Shown here in pieces: positions 52,896 to 62,583 of a stretch of 64,000 bases of DNA. The stretch spans positions 124,001-188,000 of the forward strand of contig NZ_ONZI01000001.1 of the NCBI RefSeq assembly GCF_900312995.1, read 5' to 3'. Every line of letters begins with the position of its first letter. Within the stretch, counting starts at the first letter, position 1. Below the pieces are notes generated by a model. It ran no database searches. It was not told where the DNA came from and saw only the letters and a program-made list of their open reading frames with translations. The translations under genes and the position numbers were made by a program. The stretch comes from Kushneria phyllosphaerae (GTDB lineage: Bacteria; Pseudomonadota; Gammaproteobacteria; Pseudomonadales; Halomonadaceae).

Positions 52896-54050
52896 ATGAC
52901 CGCTTTTGAGCCCTATCCCAGCGCCGACCAGCTTCACCAGTGGCGCCACGATTTTCACCGCCATCCCGAAATCGCCTTTGAAGAGCATCGCACCAGCGCA
53001 CGCATTGTCGAACTGCTGCGTGAGGCCGACATCGAAGTGCATACCGGGCTTGCCGGTACCGGTGTGGTCGCAACGATCGAGGGCACTCGTGGCCCCGGGC
53101 GCACCATTGGCCTGCGCGCCGATATCGACGCACTCGCCATTGAAGAAGCCACCGAGCTGGAATGGGCCTCTACCACGCCCGGGCGCATGCACGCCTGCGG
53201 GCATGACGGTCATACCACCATGCTGCTCGGCGCGGCCTGGGCGCTGGCGCGCAACCCGGATTTTACCGGCAAGGTGCACTTCATCTTTCAGCCGGCCGAG
53301 GAAAACGAGGGCGGCGCCCGGGTCATGATCGAGGAAGGCCTTTTTGATCTTTTCCCGATGGACGCCGTGTATGGCCTGCACAACTGGCCCGGCATGGCGG
53401 TTGGCGAGGCGGCCGTCCATAGCGGCCCCTCGATGGCGGCCTTTGATGTCTTCACGCTGCGCCTGTCCGGCAGAGGCTGTCACGCGGCCATGCCGCACAT
53501 GGGCGATGACGTCATTCTGGCGGGCTGCGAGCTGGTGACGCAGCTTCAGGGGCTGATCAGCCGCGAGCGTCCGGCGCATCAGCCGGCGGTGCTGAGTGTG
53601 ACGCAGTTTCACGGCGGTGACGCCTTCAACGTCATGCCGGGCACGGTCGAGCTGCGCGGCACGCTGCGCTGCTTCGACCCGGCCCTTCGCGAATACCTTG
53701 AGAAACGCTTTCGCGAAGCCATTCAGGCCAGCGCCGACTTTCACGGGCTGACCGTCGAGCTCGATTATCAGTCACGCTATCCGGCCACCATCAATGATGC
53801 CGAGCAGGCGGCTCACTGCGCCGAAGTACTGGAAAGCATGCCGGAGATTCAAAAGGTCCATTACGATCTGCCGCCGTGTATGGCCTCGGAAGACTTTGCC
53901 TTCATGCTGGAAAAATGCCCGGGTGCCTACATCTGGATGGGCAACGGCGACAGCGCCGCCCTGCACAATCCCGGCTATGACTTCAACGATGCGCTGGCCC
54001 CGCTCGGCGTGGCCTGGTGGCAAGCACTGGTAAAACATCTGCTGGGGTAA
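52896..54050 (+). CDS. M20 family amidohydrolase (N-acyl amino acid hydrolase type)
   Basis: 384-residue zinc-type hydrolase of the M20D group, which includes hippurate hydrolase and N-acyl-L-amino acid amidohydrolases. RHDFHRHPEIAFEEHRTSA is the family opening; the metal ligands appear in MHACGHDGHTTMLLG (Cys, His), FQPAEENEGGARVMIEEG (Glu), GLHNWPGMAVG and the C-terminal His region. GRGCHAAMPHMGDD contains the dimer-interface His. The protein has no signal peptide and should be cytosolic. AGGAA precedes the ATG. It stands alone between two terminator-like hairpins. Confidence 0.9.
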   Translation: MTAFEPYPSADQLHQWRHDFHRHPEIAFEEHRTSARIVELLREADIEVHTGLAGTGVVATIEGTRGPGRTIGLRADIDALAIEEATELEWASTTPGRMHACGHDGHTTMLLGAAWALARNPDFTGKVHFIFQPAEENEGGARVMIEEGLFDLFPMDAVYGLHNWPGMAVGEAAVHSGPSMAAFDVFTLRLSGRGCHAAMPHMGDDVILAGCELVTQLQGLISRERPAHQPAVLSVTQFHGGDAFNVMPGTVELRGTLRCFDPALREYLEKRFREAIQASADFHGLTVELDYQSRYPATINDAEQAAHCAEVLESMPEIQKVHYDLPPCMASEDFAFMLEKCPGAYIWMGNGDSAALHNPGYDFNDALAPLGVAWWQALVKHLLG

Positions 54051-54086
54051 AGCCCCGCCAGATATCGCGACCTCACCGCCCTATTG

Positions 54087-54121
54087 CCGCAGTTGAGGCT
54101 TAAAAAAGGCCTTAATTGCGG
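54087..54121 (+). terminator. Hairpin after the amidohydrolase gene
   Basis: CCGCAGTTGAGGC and GCCTTAATTGCGG pair over 13 bases with two G-T pairs around an A-rich loop, 37 bases after the stop. No long T run on the plus strand. Confidence 0.55.
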
Positions 54122-54232
54122 CTTTGATCAGTGTTTACTGTTTCATAATCCACATCAATTTTTAACGGCATCGACCTGATCTGTCGTGAAAGTTTCGAAG
54201 TCCCTCTTTTCCTTTTCTCGATCGAATACGCC

Positions 54233-56359
54233 ATGGCAGACACACGGCATGACACCGGCGCCGAGCTGACGAACAGCAATGCCCTCTATCGCCAGCTGGT
54301 GCAAAAGATTACCGATTACGCAATCTATATGCTCGACCCCGTGGGGGTCGTGCTGAGCTGGAATGAGGGCGCCCAGACCTTCAAGGGCTATCGCGCCGAC
54401 GAGATCGTGGGGCAGCACTTCAGTCGTTTTTACACGCCCGAAGAGCGCGAGGCAGATCTGCCCATGCTGGGGCTGACAGCCGCCCGTCGCAACGGGCGCC
54501 ACGAGGCGGAGGGCTGGCGGCTTCGCAAGGATGGCAGTGCCTTCTGGGCAAGCGTCGTGATCGATCCCATCCTTGAGCAGGGTCAGTTGATCGGCTTTGC
54601 CAAGATCACCCGGGACATTACGCAAAAGCGGGCCCACCAGCAGGAGATTCTCAAGGCGCGTGACACCGCCGAGCGTCAGTCCCGCGAACTCAGCGGTCTC
54701 TACGCCTTTTTGCATACCGTCATTCACAACATTCCGACCCGGGTGCTGGTAGAAGACCAGAGCGATGGTCGTCTCCTGCTGTGCAACCACGACCTGCAAA
54801 CGTATCAGGTCGGCCCCCGCACGCTGCTGGCGCAGCTGCCTACCGACGCACTGCTGACACGCATCAAGTCCGAACTGGCGCATTTCCCCGAGGCGCCATC
54901 GCGTGATATCAGGCTCAAGCTGGAAACGCCTGAAGGCACCTGTCGTCTCAAGTGTCTGACCCTTGAAATCACGGACAACGGCGAGGCCACCGGCCAGCGT
55001 CTTTATCTGATCGATGACATTACCGAGGATCATACCGCCCAGGCGACCATACGCCACATGGCCCATCATGATGCCCTGACCAACCTTCCCAACCGTCTGC
55101 TATTCGGTGAGCGCACTCGAGCACTGCTGGAGATTCCAGGCACCGGCATCGGGGAAGTGGGCATGCTGCTGCTGGACATGGACAACTTCAAGACCATTAA
55201 TGATGTGCTGGGCCATCAGGTCGGTGATGAGCTGCTGTGCCAGTTGGCTGCCCGACTGCAGCAACATCTGCATCACGGCGAAACGCTGGCCCGCATTGGC
55301 GGTGACGAATTTGCCCTGCTGGTGCCCAAGGTTCACTCCGATATCGCCCTTTCCGATCTGGCCTATACCCTGGCCACCAGCGCGCGGGCACCGTTTCAGC
55401 TCAGCGAGCACCTTGTACAGACGGGCATCAGTCTGGGCGGTGTGCGCACCAGTCACGACATTGACAGCTTCGAGCAGCTGATGCGCTGCGCAGATCTGGC
55501 CCTTTATGAATCAAAGCGTCAGGGCAAGGGGCGCTATACCACCTTTCGCCCCGAACTGGCGCAGCTGGCGCGCGAACGCCTCGACCTTGAAAACGACCTG
55601 CGCAATGCGCTGGCACAAAAGGAACTCTTTTTGCTCTACCAGCCTATCCATGACATCACCGGAACCCATATCACCGGATTTGAGGCCCTGATGCGCTGGC
55701 GTCATCCGGTTCGCGGCGTTGTCTCACCGCTGGAGTTCATTCCAATTGCCGAAAACAGCGGCCTGATTCTTGAAATTGGCGCCTGGGCGCTGGTCGAGGC
55801 CTGTCGTGAGGCCAGCCGCTGGCCGTCTGATCAGCGCATCTCGGTCAACCTGTCGCCGGCGCAGTTCGGCCGTCAGGGACTGGTTGATGAAGTCGCCCAT
55901 GCGCTGGAGGTGACGGGGCTTTTACCCTCTCGGCTGGAGCTTGAGATCACCGAGTCAACACTGCTTGATGCCAGTCAGCGCAATATCGATATCCTGCATC
56001 AGCTCAAGCGTCTGGGCGTTCGCATCGTGCTGGATGACTTTGGGACCGGCTACTCGTCGCTGCACTATCTGCGCTCTTTCCCGTTTGACCGACTCAAGAT
56101 CGATCAGAGTTTTATTCGCGAAATGTGCGACAGTCGCGAGGCGCTGGCCATCGTGCGCGCCGTCACCGGCATGGGCAAAAGCCTTGAGATGGAAGTCACT
56201 GCCGAAGGCGTCGAGCGTCCCGAGCAGATGGCCCTGTTGCAGCAGGAGGGCTGCTCGCATTTGCAGGGATTTCTGCTCGGCCGACCGGGGCCGGCCGCTG
56301 ATATTGTTTCCGAAACAGCGAACACTCTCGAGTCTACCCCGCCGCCTGCCCCGCGCTGA
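54233..56359 (+). CDS. PAS-GGDEF-EAL cyclic di-GMP signalling protein
   Basis: 708-residue soluble sensor. A PAS domain spans about 20-125 (ALYRQLVQKITDYAIYMLDP, VLSWNEGAQTFKGY), a second PAS-like segment about 150-265, GGDEF at 356-360 in ARIGGDEFALLV, and EAL at 484-486 in GFEALMRWRHPVRG. Both catalytic sites look intact: the EAL part has SVNLSPAQF, LELEITES, LDDFGTGYSSLHYL, KIDQSFI and TAEGVERPEQ. It could therefore make or break c-di-GMP, with the PAS part choosing in response to light, oxygen or redox; no ligand can be read. No helix or signal peptide is seen. The ATG has no clear ribosome site. Its 3' end overlaps FUSC by 26 bases. Confidence 0.92.
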   Translation: MADTRHDTGAELTNSNALYRQLVQKITDYAIYMLDPVGVVLSWNEGAQTFKGYRADEIVGQHFSRFYTPEEREADLPMLGLTAARRNGRHEAEGWRLRKDGSAFWASVVIDPILEQGQLIGFAKITRDITQKRAHQQEILKARDTAERQSRELSGLYAFLHTVIHNIPTRVLVEDQSDGRLLLCNHDLQTYQVGPRTLLAQLPTDALLTRIKSELAHFPEAPSRDIRLKLETPEGTCRLKCLTLEITDNGEATGQRLYLIDDITEDHTAQATIRHMAHHDALTNLPNRLLFGERTRALLEIPGTGIGEVGMLLLDMDNFKTINDVLGHQVGDELLCQLAARLQQHLHHGETLARIGGDEFALLVPKVHSDIALSDLAYTLATSARAPFQLSEHLVQTGISLGGVRTSHDIDSFEQLMRCADLALYESKRQGKGRYTTFRPELAQLARERLDLENDLRNALAQKELFLLYQPIHDITGTHITGFEALMRWRHPVRGVVSPLEFIPIAENSGLILEIGAWALVEACREASRWPSDQRISVNLSPAQFGRQGLVDEVAHALEVTGLLPSRLELEITESTLLDASQRNIDILHQLKRLGVRIVLDDFGTGYSSLHYLRSFPFDRLKIDQSFIREMCDSREALAIVRAVTGMGKSLEMEVTAEGVERPEQMALLQQEGCSHLQGFLLGRPGPAADIVSETANTLESTPPPAPR

Positions 56360-58556
56360 CCAGACGGCGCCGCTGGCCCTGCTGGTCCAGCAGCCGTCCG
56401 GCCACCTCGGCCAGCGGCGTCATCTGATGACAGATCATGGCCAGTTGAGAGTGCACCAGCCGGCGAGCGTCCTCGACTTCCTCTGGCAGCTGCTCGAGAA
56501 AGGCCACCATCGACTCGGGCGGCGGTGACAGCGTACCAACCGCCTGACGCCGGGACAGCGCGCGGGCAATGGCCGAGAGATAGCCACTGATGGCCTCAAA
56601 GACCACTTCCAGCTCCTGCACGTCCAGTCGTTCACTAACGCTGCGCCGGTGTGCGCCCAGCGCCGATAGATGACCAAGAATGCTGTGGGTGATCACCAGT
56701 AGCCGATACCCTTCGTCGGCATCATGGCGATATTGCCCAGGCTCCTGCATGACGCTGGCCAGGCGCGTCGACAGCGCCGCATCGGCGTTATGGGCGTTGC
56801 GCCTGGCCAGCCGGTAGGCCAGGTCGTCACGCTTGCCGCTGCGATACTGGCGCACGATTTCACAAAAGTAGGCTTCACTGGCCGTGACGACCGATGCCGC
56901 CTCCCGATTGAGCCGTCGCCCCTGCCAGTCCGGCAGGATCACCAACACCGCCAGCGCCGCAAGGCCCGCCCCAAGCAGCGTGTCGATCAGCCGCGGCCAG
57001 ATCAGATCAAATCCGTCGCCCACCTGGTTGAAGCAGGCCAGCACCATCAGTGTGATGGCCGCAGTGGCGATCGTGTAATGACGAATGCGGGTGGCAAAAA
57101 ACAATACCCCGGCCAGCACCGCAATCAGGGCCTGCGCAGCGTCCCAGGGGAACAGCGTGATCAGCGCCCAGCCGGCCACCAGCCCCATCACGGTGCCGGT
57201 AATGCGCTGGCGCAAAAAGCGGTGGGTCGCACCAAAACTCGGCCGACAGACAAACAGCGTGGTCAGCAAAATCCAGTAGCCCTGGGTGGGGTGAATCAGG
57301 CGCAGCAGCAGATACCCCGCCACCAGTGCCGAGGAAAGACGCAGGGCGTGACGAAAGATCGGCGATGAGGTGCGAAAGTGGCCGCGCAGCCGCTGCCAGC
57401 CGTCACTCAGGCCACTCGGCGAGCGGTCCAGCAGCTTGCGATCAAACTCGTCCAGCGCCATTTCAGGATTGTCGGCACGGGTCAGCTGTCGCTCCAGCTC
57501 GCCCAGATTGATGGCCAGCGACGTTAAGGAGCGCAGCAGCCGGTGGTTCTGGCGCGTGTCTTCGCCGGGCGGATGGCGTTTGAGATACTCGATCGAGGCC
57601 CGCAGATCATTGAGCGCCTGCTCGCTTTCACCATGATCAAACGACTGGCGCAGCAACAGGGCTCGGCCCAGCGCCCGGCAGGACTGTCCCTGCTGGTACA
57701 ACAGCCGCTGACAGCGAAAGAGCACATCACTGTGAAAGAAGTGCTCGGCCAGCGCGTCGTAATCGTAGTGGGTGGAGCTTGCACGCTCATGGATGTCCTG
57801 AGCGATCAGATAAAGGCGCAGGTAACGGTCGATGCGCGCACTGTTGTGCTGGCCCTGAAGGCGCGAAAAGATCATCTCCTTGGCCTCGTTGAGCGCACTG
57901 ACCACGCGGCCGTTCTGACGGGCCAGCGCCAGTCGGCGAGCGCTGCGATCCACCCCGCGCAGCGGCTCGAACAGTGAGGCCTTGATGGCGAGATACTCCC
58001 CCAGCTCCGTCATCAGCGCCGCCAGGCTCTGGCGCACCGGCTGGTGGGTAAACAGCACCTGCCATGCGATCGACAGCACGCCGTACCAGGCCGCTCCGGC
58101 GATCAGCAACAGCGGCCCGTGCCAGAGATTTTCCACCGTCGCCCCGCCGCGCTGCTCGATGTTGATCATGGTATAGACCGATAGAATCAGCGTGGCTGTT
58201 GTGATGGTGGCGTAGCGCTGGCCGATGGCGCCGAGCATGATCATCAAAAAGGTGGCCAGTCCCAGCCCGATGCCAAACAGCCACGGATGGGCAAAGGTCA
58301 GCTCCACGGCAAGCGAGGCGATGGCAAAGCAGACCAGCGTGACCAGAAGCGCCCGCAACCGACCCTGCCAGCTGTCGTCGGTCTCGGCCAGCGCACTGGC
58401 AATTACGCCCAGAAACAGCGGAATCATCTGCTCGATGTGGCCGAAAAGCCCGCTCCAGAGCATCACGCCGGTCAGCGCGATGAACACGCGCAGGCTATAG
58501 GCAAAGGCATCCAGCGCCCAGAGACGGCGCAGTGAATGGGTCAGGCGATTGAGCAT
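56334..58556 (-). CDS. FUSC family inner-membrane protein (YccS/YhfK-like)
   Basis: 740-residue membrane protein of the FUSC/YccS family, related to aromatic acid exporters. Two clusters of helices are visible: about residues 15-160 (YSLRVFIALTGVMLWSG onward) and about 395-530 (GYWILLTTLFVCRPSFGATHRFLRQRITGTVMG). They are separated by a soluble domain with RSARRLALARQNGRVVSALNEAKEM. The GATHRFLRQRITGT segment is a family signature. The ATG at 58556 follows GGAGG; a longer frame to 58757 overlaps the receptor gene and lacks family resemblance. It lies just downstream of the third siderophore receptor on the same strand and may be coexpressed. Substrate unknown. Confidence 0.86.
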   Translation of the reverse strand: MLNRLTHSLRRLWALDAFAYSLRVFIALTGVMLWSGLFGHIEQMIPLFLGVIASALAETDDSWQGRLRALLVTLVCFAIASLAVELTFAHPWLFGIGLGLATFLMIMLGAIGQRYATITTATLILSVYTMINIEQRGGATVENLWHGPLLLIAGAAWYGVLSIAWQVLFTHQPVRQSLAALMTELGEYLAIKASLFEPLRGVDRSARRLALARQNGRVVSALNEAKEMIFSRLQGQHNSARIDRYLRLYLIAQDIHERASSTHYDYDALAEHFFHSDVLFRCQRLLYQQGQSCRALGRALLLRQSFDHGESEQALNDLRASIEYLKRHPPGEDTRQNHRLLRSLTSLAINLGELERQLTRADNPEMALDEFDRKLLDRSPSGLSDGWQRLRGHFRTSSPIFRHALRLSSALVAGYLLLRLIHPTQGYWILLTTLFVCRPSFGATHRFLRQRITGTVMGLVAGWALITLFPWDAAQALIAVLAGVLFFATRIRHYTIATAAITLMVLACFNQVGDGFDLIWPRLIDTLLGAGLAALAVLVILPDWQGRRLNREAASVVTASEAYFCEIVRQYRSGKRDDLAYRLARRNAHNADAALSTRLASVMQEPGQYRHDADEGYRLLVITHSILGHLSALGAHRRSVSERLDVQELEVVFEAISGYLSAIARALSRRQAVGTLSPPPESMVAFLEQLPEEVEDARRLVHSQLAMICHQMTPLAEVAGRLLDQQGQRRRLVSAGQAAG

Positions 58557-58705
58557 GGCGCTGGCCTCCACGGGGAACACGAAGGCGACACCTGCCAGCC
58601 AGCAGGGCGTGCCATAACAGCGCGAACATAACAGAAAGGCAATGGAGACGACATCGCCGGCCTCGAAGGGGCCGACGGAGGGTGTGGAATGTTCGTACGG
58701 AAGGA

Positions 58706-60922
58706 TTAGAAATCCAGCGTCGCTGAAAGTTTGAAGGTACGCGGCTCGCCCTGCCAAAGGGTCTGTGACCCGGTCGTTGCCGCCGATGCCCAGTACGCTT
58801 CGTCGGTAACGTTTTCGACATCGGCGCGCCAGATGAGATTGCCTTCGTTAAACGGCATGGTGTAGCGAAGGCCCAGATCCAGCCGCGTCCAGGGATCCAC
58901 CTTCAGGTTGTTGGCCTCGTCCACATACTGCGAGCCAGTGCGAATCACGCGTCCGGTCGCGGTCAGGTTCTGTACATCGGGCAGGTCCCACTCGCCGCCC
59001 AGTACATAGCGATAGCCGGCTACGCCCGGCGCATCATTGCCATCGTTGGCCCCGTCGGTAGTATCACGCAGCTCGGGGTCCATCCAGGTCGCACTGGCGA
59101 GCAGACGCACGCCCTCCAGAGGCTCGCCGTAAAGACTGGTCTCGAGTCCGCGATTGCGCTGCTCACCGTTATAGCCGGCCGTTCGAGTGCCATCACCGTT
59201 ATTCTCGACGCTGACCTGAGGCTGCTCGATCTGGAACAGCGCGATACCGCCGCCGAGATTGCCGTAATCAAACTTTGCGCCGACCTCGTCCTGTTTGGAG
59301 CGGACGATCCCCAGAATATCGTTGGGATTGGTCAGGTTCGGATAGTTGAGTTGGCTTGGGGCACTCTCTCCCTGTTGAAGCGCCTCGATATGGTTGGCAT
59401 ACAGCGAGATATTGTCGGTGGCCTTGTAGAGCAGACCGTAGACCGGTGTCACACGCGATTCGGTAAAGCCGGGCTGGCTTGAGCCATCTACCCCGCTGTA
59501 ATTGTTAACCTCGATTTCCTGATAGCGCGCACCCAGCGTCAGCAGCAGCCGGTCGTCGATAAAGCCCAGCGTGTCGGAGAGCGAAACGCCGTTGTTATAG
59601 ACCCGCCCGGTGGTATTGGGATCACTCAGGTTACCGCTCACAGACGGAGAATCCAGAAGCGGTATATCGGCAGGGTCGTAAAGATTGGTCGCGGTACCCG
59701 CGAAATTGCCTTCATAGGCCACGTCCTGACGCGAATAGACGCTGGAGTAGCCCAGATTGAGCTGATGCGAGACCGTCCCGGTGTCGAGCTTGCCGCGCAG
59801 CCCGATCTGGCTGGCCAGCGATTCCGACTGATAGGCCGTATCCAGCTGAGAAACGGTGCCGTTGCCCGCCTCATCGGCCAGGCTGACGCTACCGGACAGG
59901 GTACGTTCATGGGTCCGATTGCCGCCCAGCGCGGCGTAGCCGGTCCAGTCATCGTTGAAGTCATGCTCGCCGCGCACCATGGCGAAGGTGGTTTCAAGAC
60001 TGGAACGGTTCCAGCCCGGCACATAGTTGGCGTCACTATGTGGCACATCGGGTACCGAGTTGCCGGTATAGCTGCCCAGATTCAGGTTGAGCCGATCACC
60101 GTCGATCACGGTTTTCTGATGGCCCAGATCGAACGAGAGTCGATCGTCACCGCCGTCATAGTCCAGCCCCAGCAGGGCCAGAGTGTTTTCACGCTCGGCG
60201 TCATCGATCGCGGTATCGCCGCGGCCGCGCTTGAGCACCAGGCGAGCGCCAAACTCGTTGGCCTCACCAAAGCGACGGCCGATATCCACACCGGAGTCGA
60301 TATAGCCATCGCTGGTATAGCCGGTCGAGAGTCGGTTGATGGGCTCATCGGTAGCACGTTTGGGCTCGATATTGACCGAGCCCCCCACACCGGTACCGCC
60401 GGCCGGCACGCCGTTGGCAAAGGCGCTGGCGCCCTTGAAAAGCTCTACGCGGCTGGCAATGTCACTGGCAACGATCTGACGCGGCAGCACGCCGTAGAGA
60501 CCGCCAAACGAAATGTCGTCGTTGTAGAGATTGAAGCCGCGAATCTTGAAGGATTCGGAATAGTTGCCAAAGCCCGTGCCGACCGCGACCGAGGCATCGT
60601 TTTGCAGCACGTCACCGATGGTATCGGCCTGCTGGTTCTCGATCAGCTCATCGGTATAGCTGATCACGTTGAACGGCACGTTCATCGCATCCTGCTCACC
60701 CAGAATGCCCAGGCGGCCACCAGCGGCTACCTGCCCGCCGGCATAGGTGGGTGGCGGCGTATTACCGGCGGTTTCAATCGCGGTGCTGGTCACTGTAAGG
60801 GTATCGAGATGGCCACTCTGCTCGGCCGCGTACGCTGCGCTGGTCGCGACCGCACCCCCCACAACGATGCCTGCGGCAAAGCGCTGCATCAGCCGGCGCC
60901 TGAAATCCTGTTCCCTTGTCAT
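58706..60922 (-). CDS. TonB-dependent siderophore receptor (third copy)
   Basis: 738-residue outer-membrane receptor with a signal peptide of about 32 residues (FAAGIVVGGAVATSAAYAA) and a TonB box-like LDTLTVTST. The plug has NVPFNVISYTDELIENQQ and the typical ESFKIRGFNLYNDDISFGG, RVELFKGASAFANGVPAGG. The barrel ends in FKLSATLDF with the terminal Phe. It is distinct from the other two receptors, has a longer signal region and no shared hairpin leader. A weaker Fur-like box is at 61061-61079. It is probably used for an externally supplied siderophore; the specificity is unknown. Confidence 0.92.
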   Translation of the reverse strand: MTREQDFRRRLMQRFAAGIVVGGAVATSAAYAAEQSGHLDTLTVTSTAIETAGNTPPPTYAGGQVAAGGRLGILGEQDAMNVPFNVISYTDELIENQQADTIGDVLQNDASVAVGTGFGNYSESFKIRGFNLYNDDISFGGLYGVLPRQIVASDIASRVELFKGASAFANGVPAGGTGVGGSVNIEPKRATDEPINRLSTGYTSDGYIDSGVDIGRRFGEANEFGARLVLKRGRGDTAIDDAERENTLALLGLDYDGGDDRLSFDLGHQKTVIDGDRLNLNLGSYTGNSVPDVPHSDANYVPGWNRSSLETTFAMVRGEHDFNDDWTGYAALGGNRTHERTLSGSVSLADEAGNGTVSQLDTAYQSESLASQIGLRGKLDTGTVSHQLNLGYSSVYSRQDVAYEGNFAGTATNLYDPADIPLLDSPSVSGNLSDPNTTGRVYNNGVSLSDTLGFIDDRLLLTLGARYQEIEVNNYSGVDGSSQPGFTESRVTPVYGLLYKATDNISLYANHIEALQQGESAPSQLNYPNLTNPNDILGIVRSKQDEVGAKFDYGNLGGGIALFQIEQPQVSVENNGDGTRTAGYNGEQRNRGLETSLYGEPLEGVRLLASATWMDPELRDTTDGANDGNDAPGVAGYRYVLGGEWDLPDVQNLTATGRVIRTGSQYVDEANNLKVDPWTRLDLGLRYTMPFNEGNLIWRADVENVTDEAYWASAATTGSQTLWQGEPRTFKLSATLDF

Positions 60923-61060
60923 TGCCCTGAACCCTTTGAATTATTGTCGCCGACGTCGGTCGCACCGCGACCCTGCGTCAGCAGATACACGTCACAGGCG
61001 ACCCTTTTGCTTGCCGAATCTGCCCATATCACTGACCGTCAGTGTGAATTTTGTGCATTT

Positions 61061-61079
61061 GAAAACGATTCGCATATGC
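61061..61079 (-). promoter_or_regulatory. Possible Fur box
   Basis: GAAAACGATTCGCATATGC matches the 19-base Fur consensus at about 11 positions, with the common core TGAAAACGATTCGCAT. About 140 bases before the receptor ATG. Confidence 0.4.
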
Positions 61080-61109
61080 ATTGCAACAGGCGTTGACTTA
61101 AACAGACAT

Positions 61110-61136
61110 AAAAAAACCATCCCGAAGGATGGTTTT
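61110..61136 (-). terminator. Rho-independent terminator of ugd
   Basis: On the minus strand AAAACCATCC, loop TTCG, then GGATGGTTTTTTTAT. It stands 28 bases after the ugd stop. Confidence 0.92.
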
Positions 61137-61163
61137 GATAGAGCGCAGTGACTGAAGGGACGT

Positions 61164-62330
61164 TCAGTCGATATTGAACAGGTCGCGGGTATAGACCTTG
61201 TCCTGCACGTCCTTGAGCTCGGGCATCATGCGGTTGGCGACGATTACGTCGGCCTCTGCCTTGAACGCCTCGAAGTCCTTGATCACGCGGGAGTTGAAAA
61301 ACTCCTCTTCTGCCAGGTTAGGCTCATAGACAATGACTTCAACGCCCTTGGCCTTGATGCGCTTCATCACGCCCTGCATGGCGCTGGCGCGGAAGTTGTC
61401 GGAGCCGCTTTTCATTACCAGACGATACACGCCGACGACCTTCGGCTTGCGGCGCAGAATCGCTTCGGACACGAAGTCCTTGCGGGTGCGGTTGGCTTCG
61501 ACAATGGCCTGAATCAGATTGTTGGGCACGTTCTGATAGTTGGCCAGAAGCTGACGGGTATCCTTGGGCAGACAGTAGCCGCCGTAGCCAAAGCTCGGGT
61601 TGTTGTAGTGATTGCCGATGCGCGGGTCGAGGCCGACACCGTCGATGATCTGACGGGCGTTGAGGCCGTGCGTCTCGGCGTAGGTATCGAGCTCGTTGAA
61701 GTACGCCACGCGCATGGCCAGATAGGTGTTGGAGAAGAGCTTGATCGCCTCGGCTTCGGTGCTGTCGACCAAAAGCGTGGCAATGTCCTGCTTGACTGCC
61801 CCTTCCTTGAGCATGTTGGCAAACGTCTCGGCGCGCTCGGAGCGCTCGCCAACAATGATGCGCGACGGATGCAGATTGTCATACAGCGCCTTGCCCTCGC
61901 GCAGAAACTCCGGCGAAAACATCAGGTTCTGCGTATTGAAGCGCTCGACCGCATCGCGGGTATAGCCTACCGGCACGGTGGATTTGATCACCATCACGGC
62001 GTCGGGATTGACCGCCATGACGTCATCAATGACCGATTCAACGCTTTTCGTGTTGAAGTAGTTGGTCTGGGGATCGTAATCGGTGGGCGTGGCGATGATG
62101 ACATAGGCCGCATCGCGATAGGCCGCTTCCTTGTCCAGAGTGGCAGTGAAATTCAGCGCACGGTTGGCCAGAAAATCCGAGATTTCCACGTCCTCGATGG
62201 GCGAGATCCCTTCGTTGAGACGCTCGACCTTCTCGGGCACGATATCGACCGCGACCACTTCATGATGCTGCGCCAGCAGCATGGCGTTGGAAAGGCCCAC
62301 ATAGCCTGTGCCTGCAACTGCAATTTTCAC
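61164..62330 (-). CDS. ugd: UDP-glucose 6-dehydrogenase
   Basis: 388-residue NAD-dependent enzyme that converts UDP-glucose to UDP-glucuronate for capsule, lipopolysaccharide or exopolysaccharide. The Rossmann motif is [54 protein letters not shown] and the catalytic cysteine in [12 protein letters not shown] (C253) are all intact. The start is a GTG at 62330, with AAAGGAC seven to nine bases upstream. It ends at a strong terminator. It is a single-gene unit; the polysaccharide it serves is not encoded here. Confidence 0.96.
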   Translation of the reverse strand: MKIAVAGTGYVGLSNAMLLAQHHEVVAVDIVPEKVERLNEGISPIEDVEISDFLANRALNFTATLDKEAAYRDAAYVIIATPTDYDPQTNYFNTKSVESVIDDVMAVNPDAVMVIKSTVPVGYTRDAVERFNTQNLMFSPEFLREGKALYDNLHPSRIIVGERSERAETFANMLKEGAVKQDIATLLVDSTEAEAIKLFSNTYLAMRVAYFNELDTYAETHGLNARQIIDGVGLDPRIGNHYNNPSFGYGGYCLPKDTRQLLANYQNVPNNLIQAIVEANRTRKDFVSEAILRRKPKVVGVYRLVMKSGSDNFRASAMQGVMKRIKAKGVEVIVYEPNLAEEEFFNSRVIKDFEAFKAEADVIVANRMMPELKDVQDKVYTRDLFNID

Positions 62331-62510
62331 TTGAACCGTCCTTTCATCAAAAATGTGCTTTACCGGCCGTCACCGGACCCCAAAAACGTCCCAATGACAG
62401 CGCCCCTCCAGGGCCGCGGTCGTGACTGTTGCCGACCATCATACGCGACCCGTCACGGGAAGCGCTTGGCACAAACGCTACTTTCATGCGTGCAAGGAAG
62501 ACACCGGGCC

Positions 62511-62541
62511 GGAAAACAACAGGCCGGCGCAGACGCCGGCC
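62511..62541 (-). terminator. Rho-independent terminator of the galactonate operon
   Basis: On the minus strand GGCCGGCG, loop TCTG, CGCCGGCC, then TGTTGTTTT. It lies 42 bases after the dgoD stop. Confidence 0.7.
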
Positions 62542-62583
62542 CCATTGTGGCGCGCTTTCAGGGCATTGTCAGTGCCACCGGCG

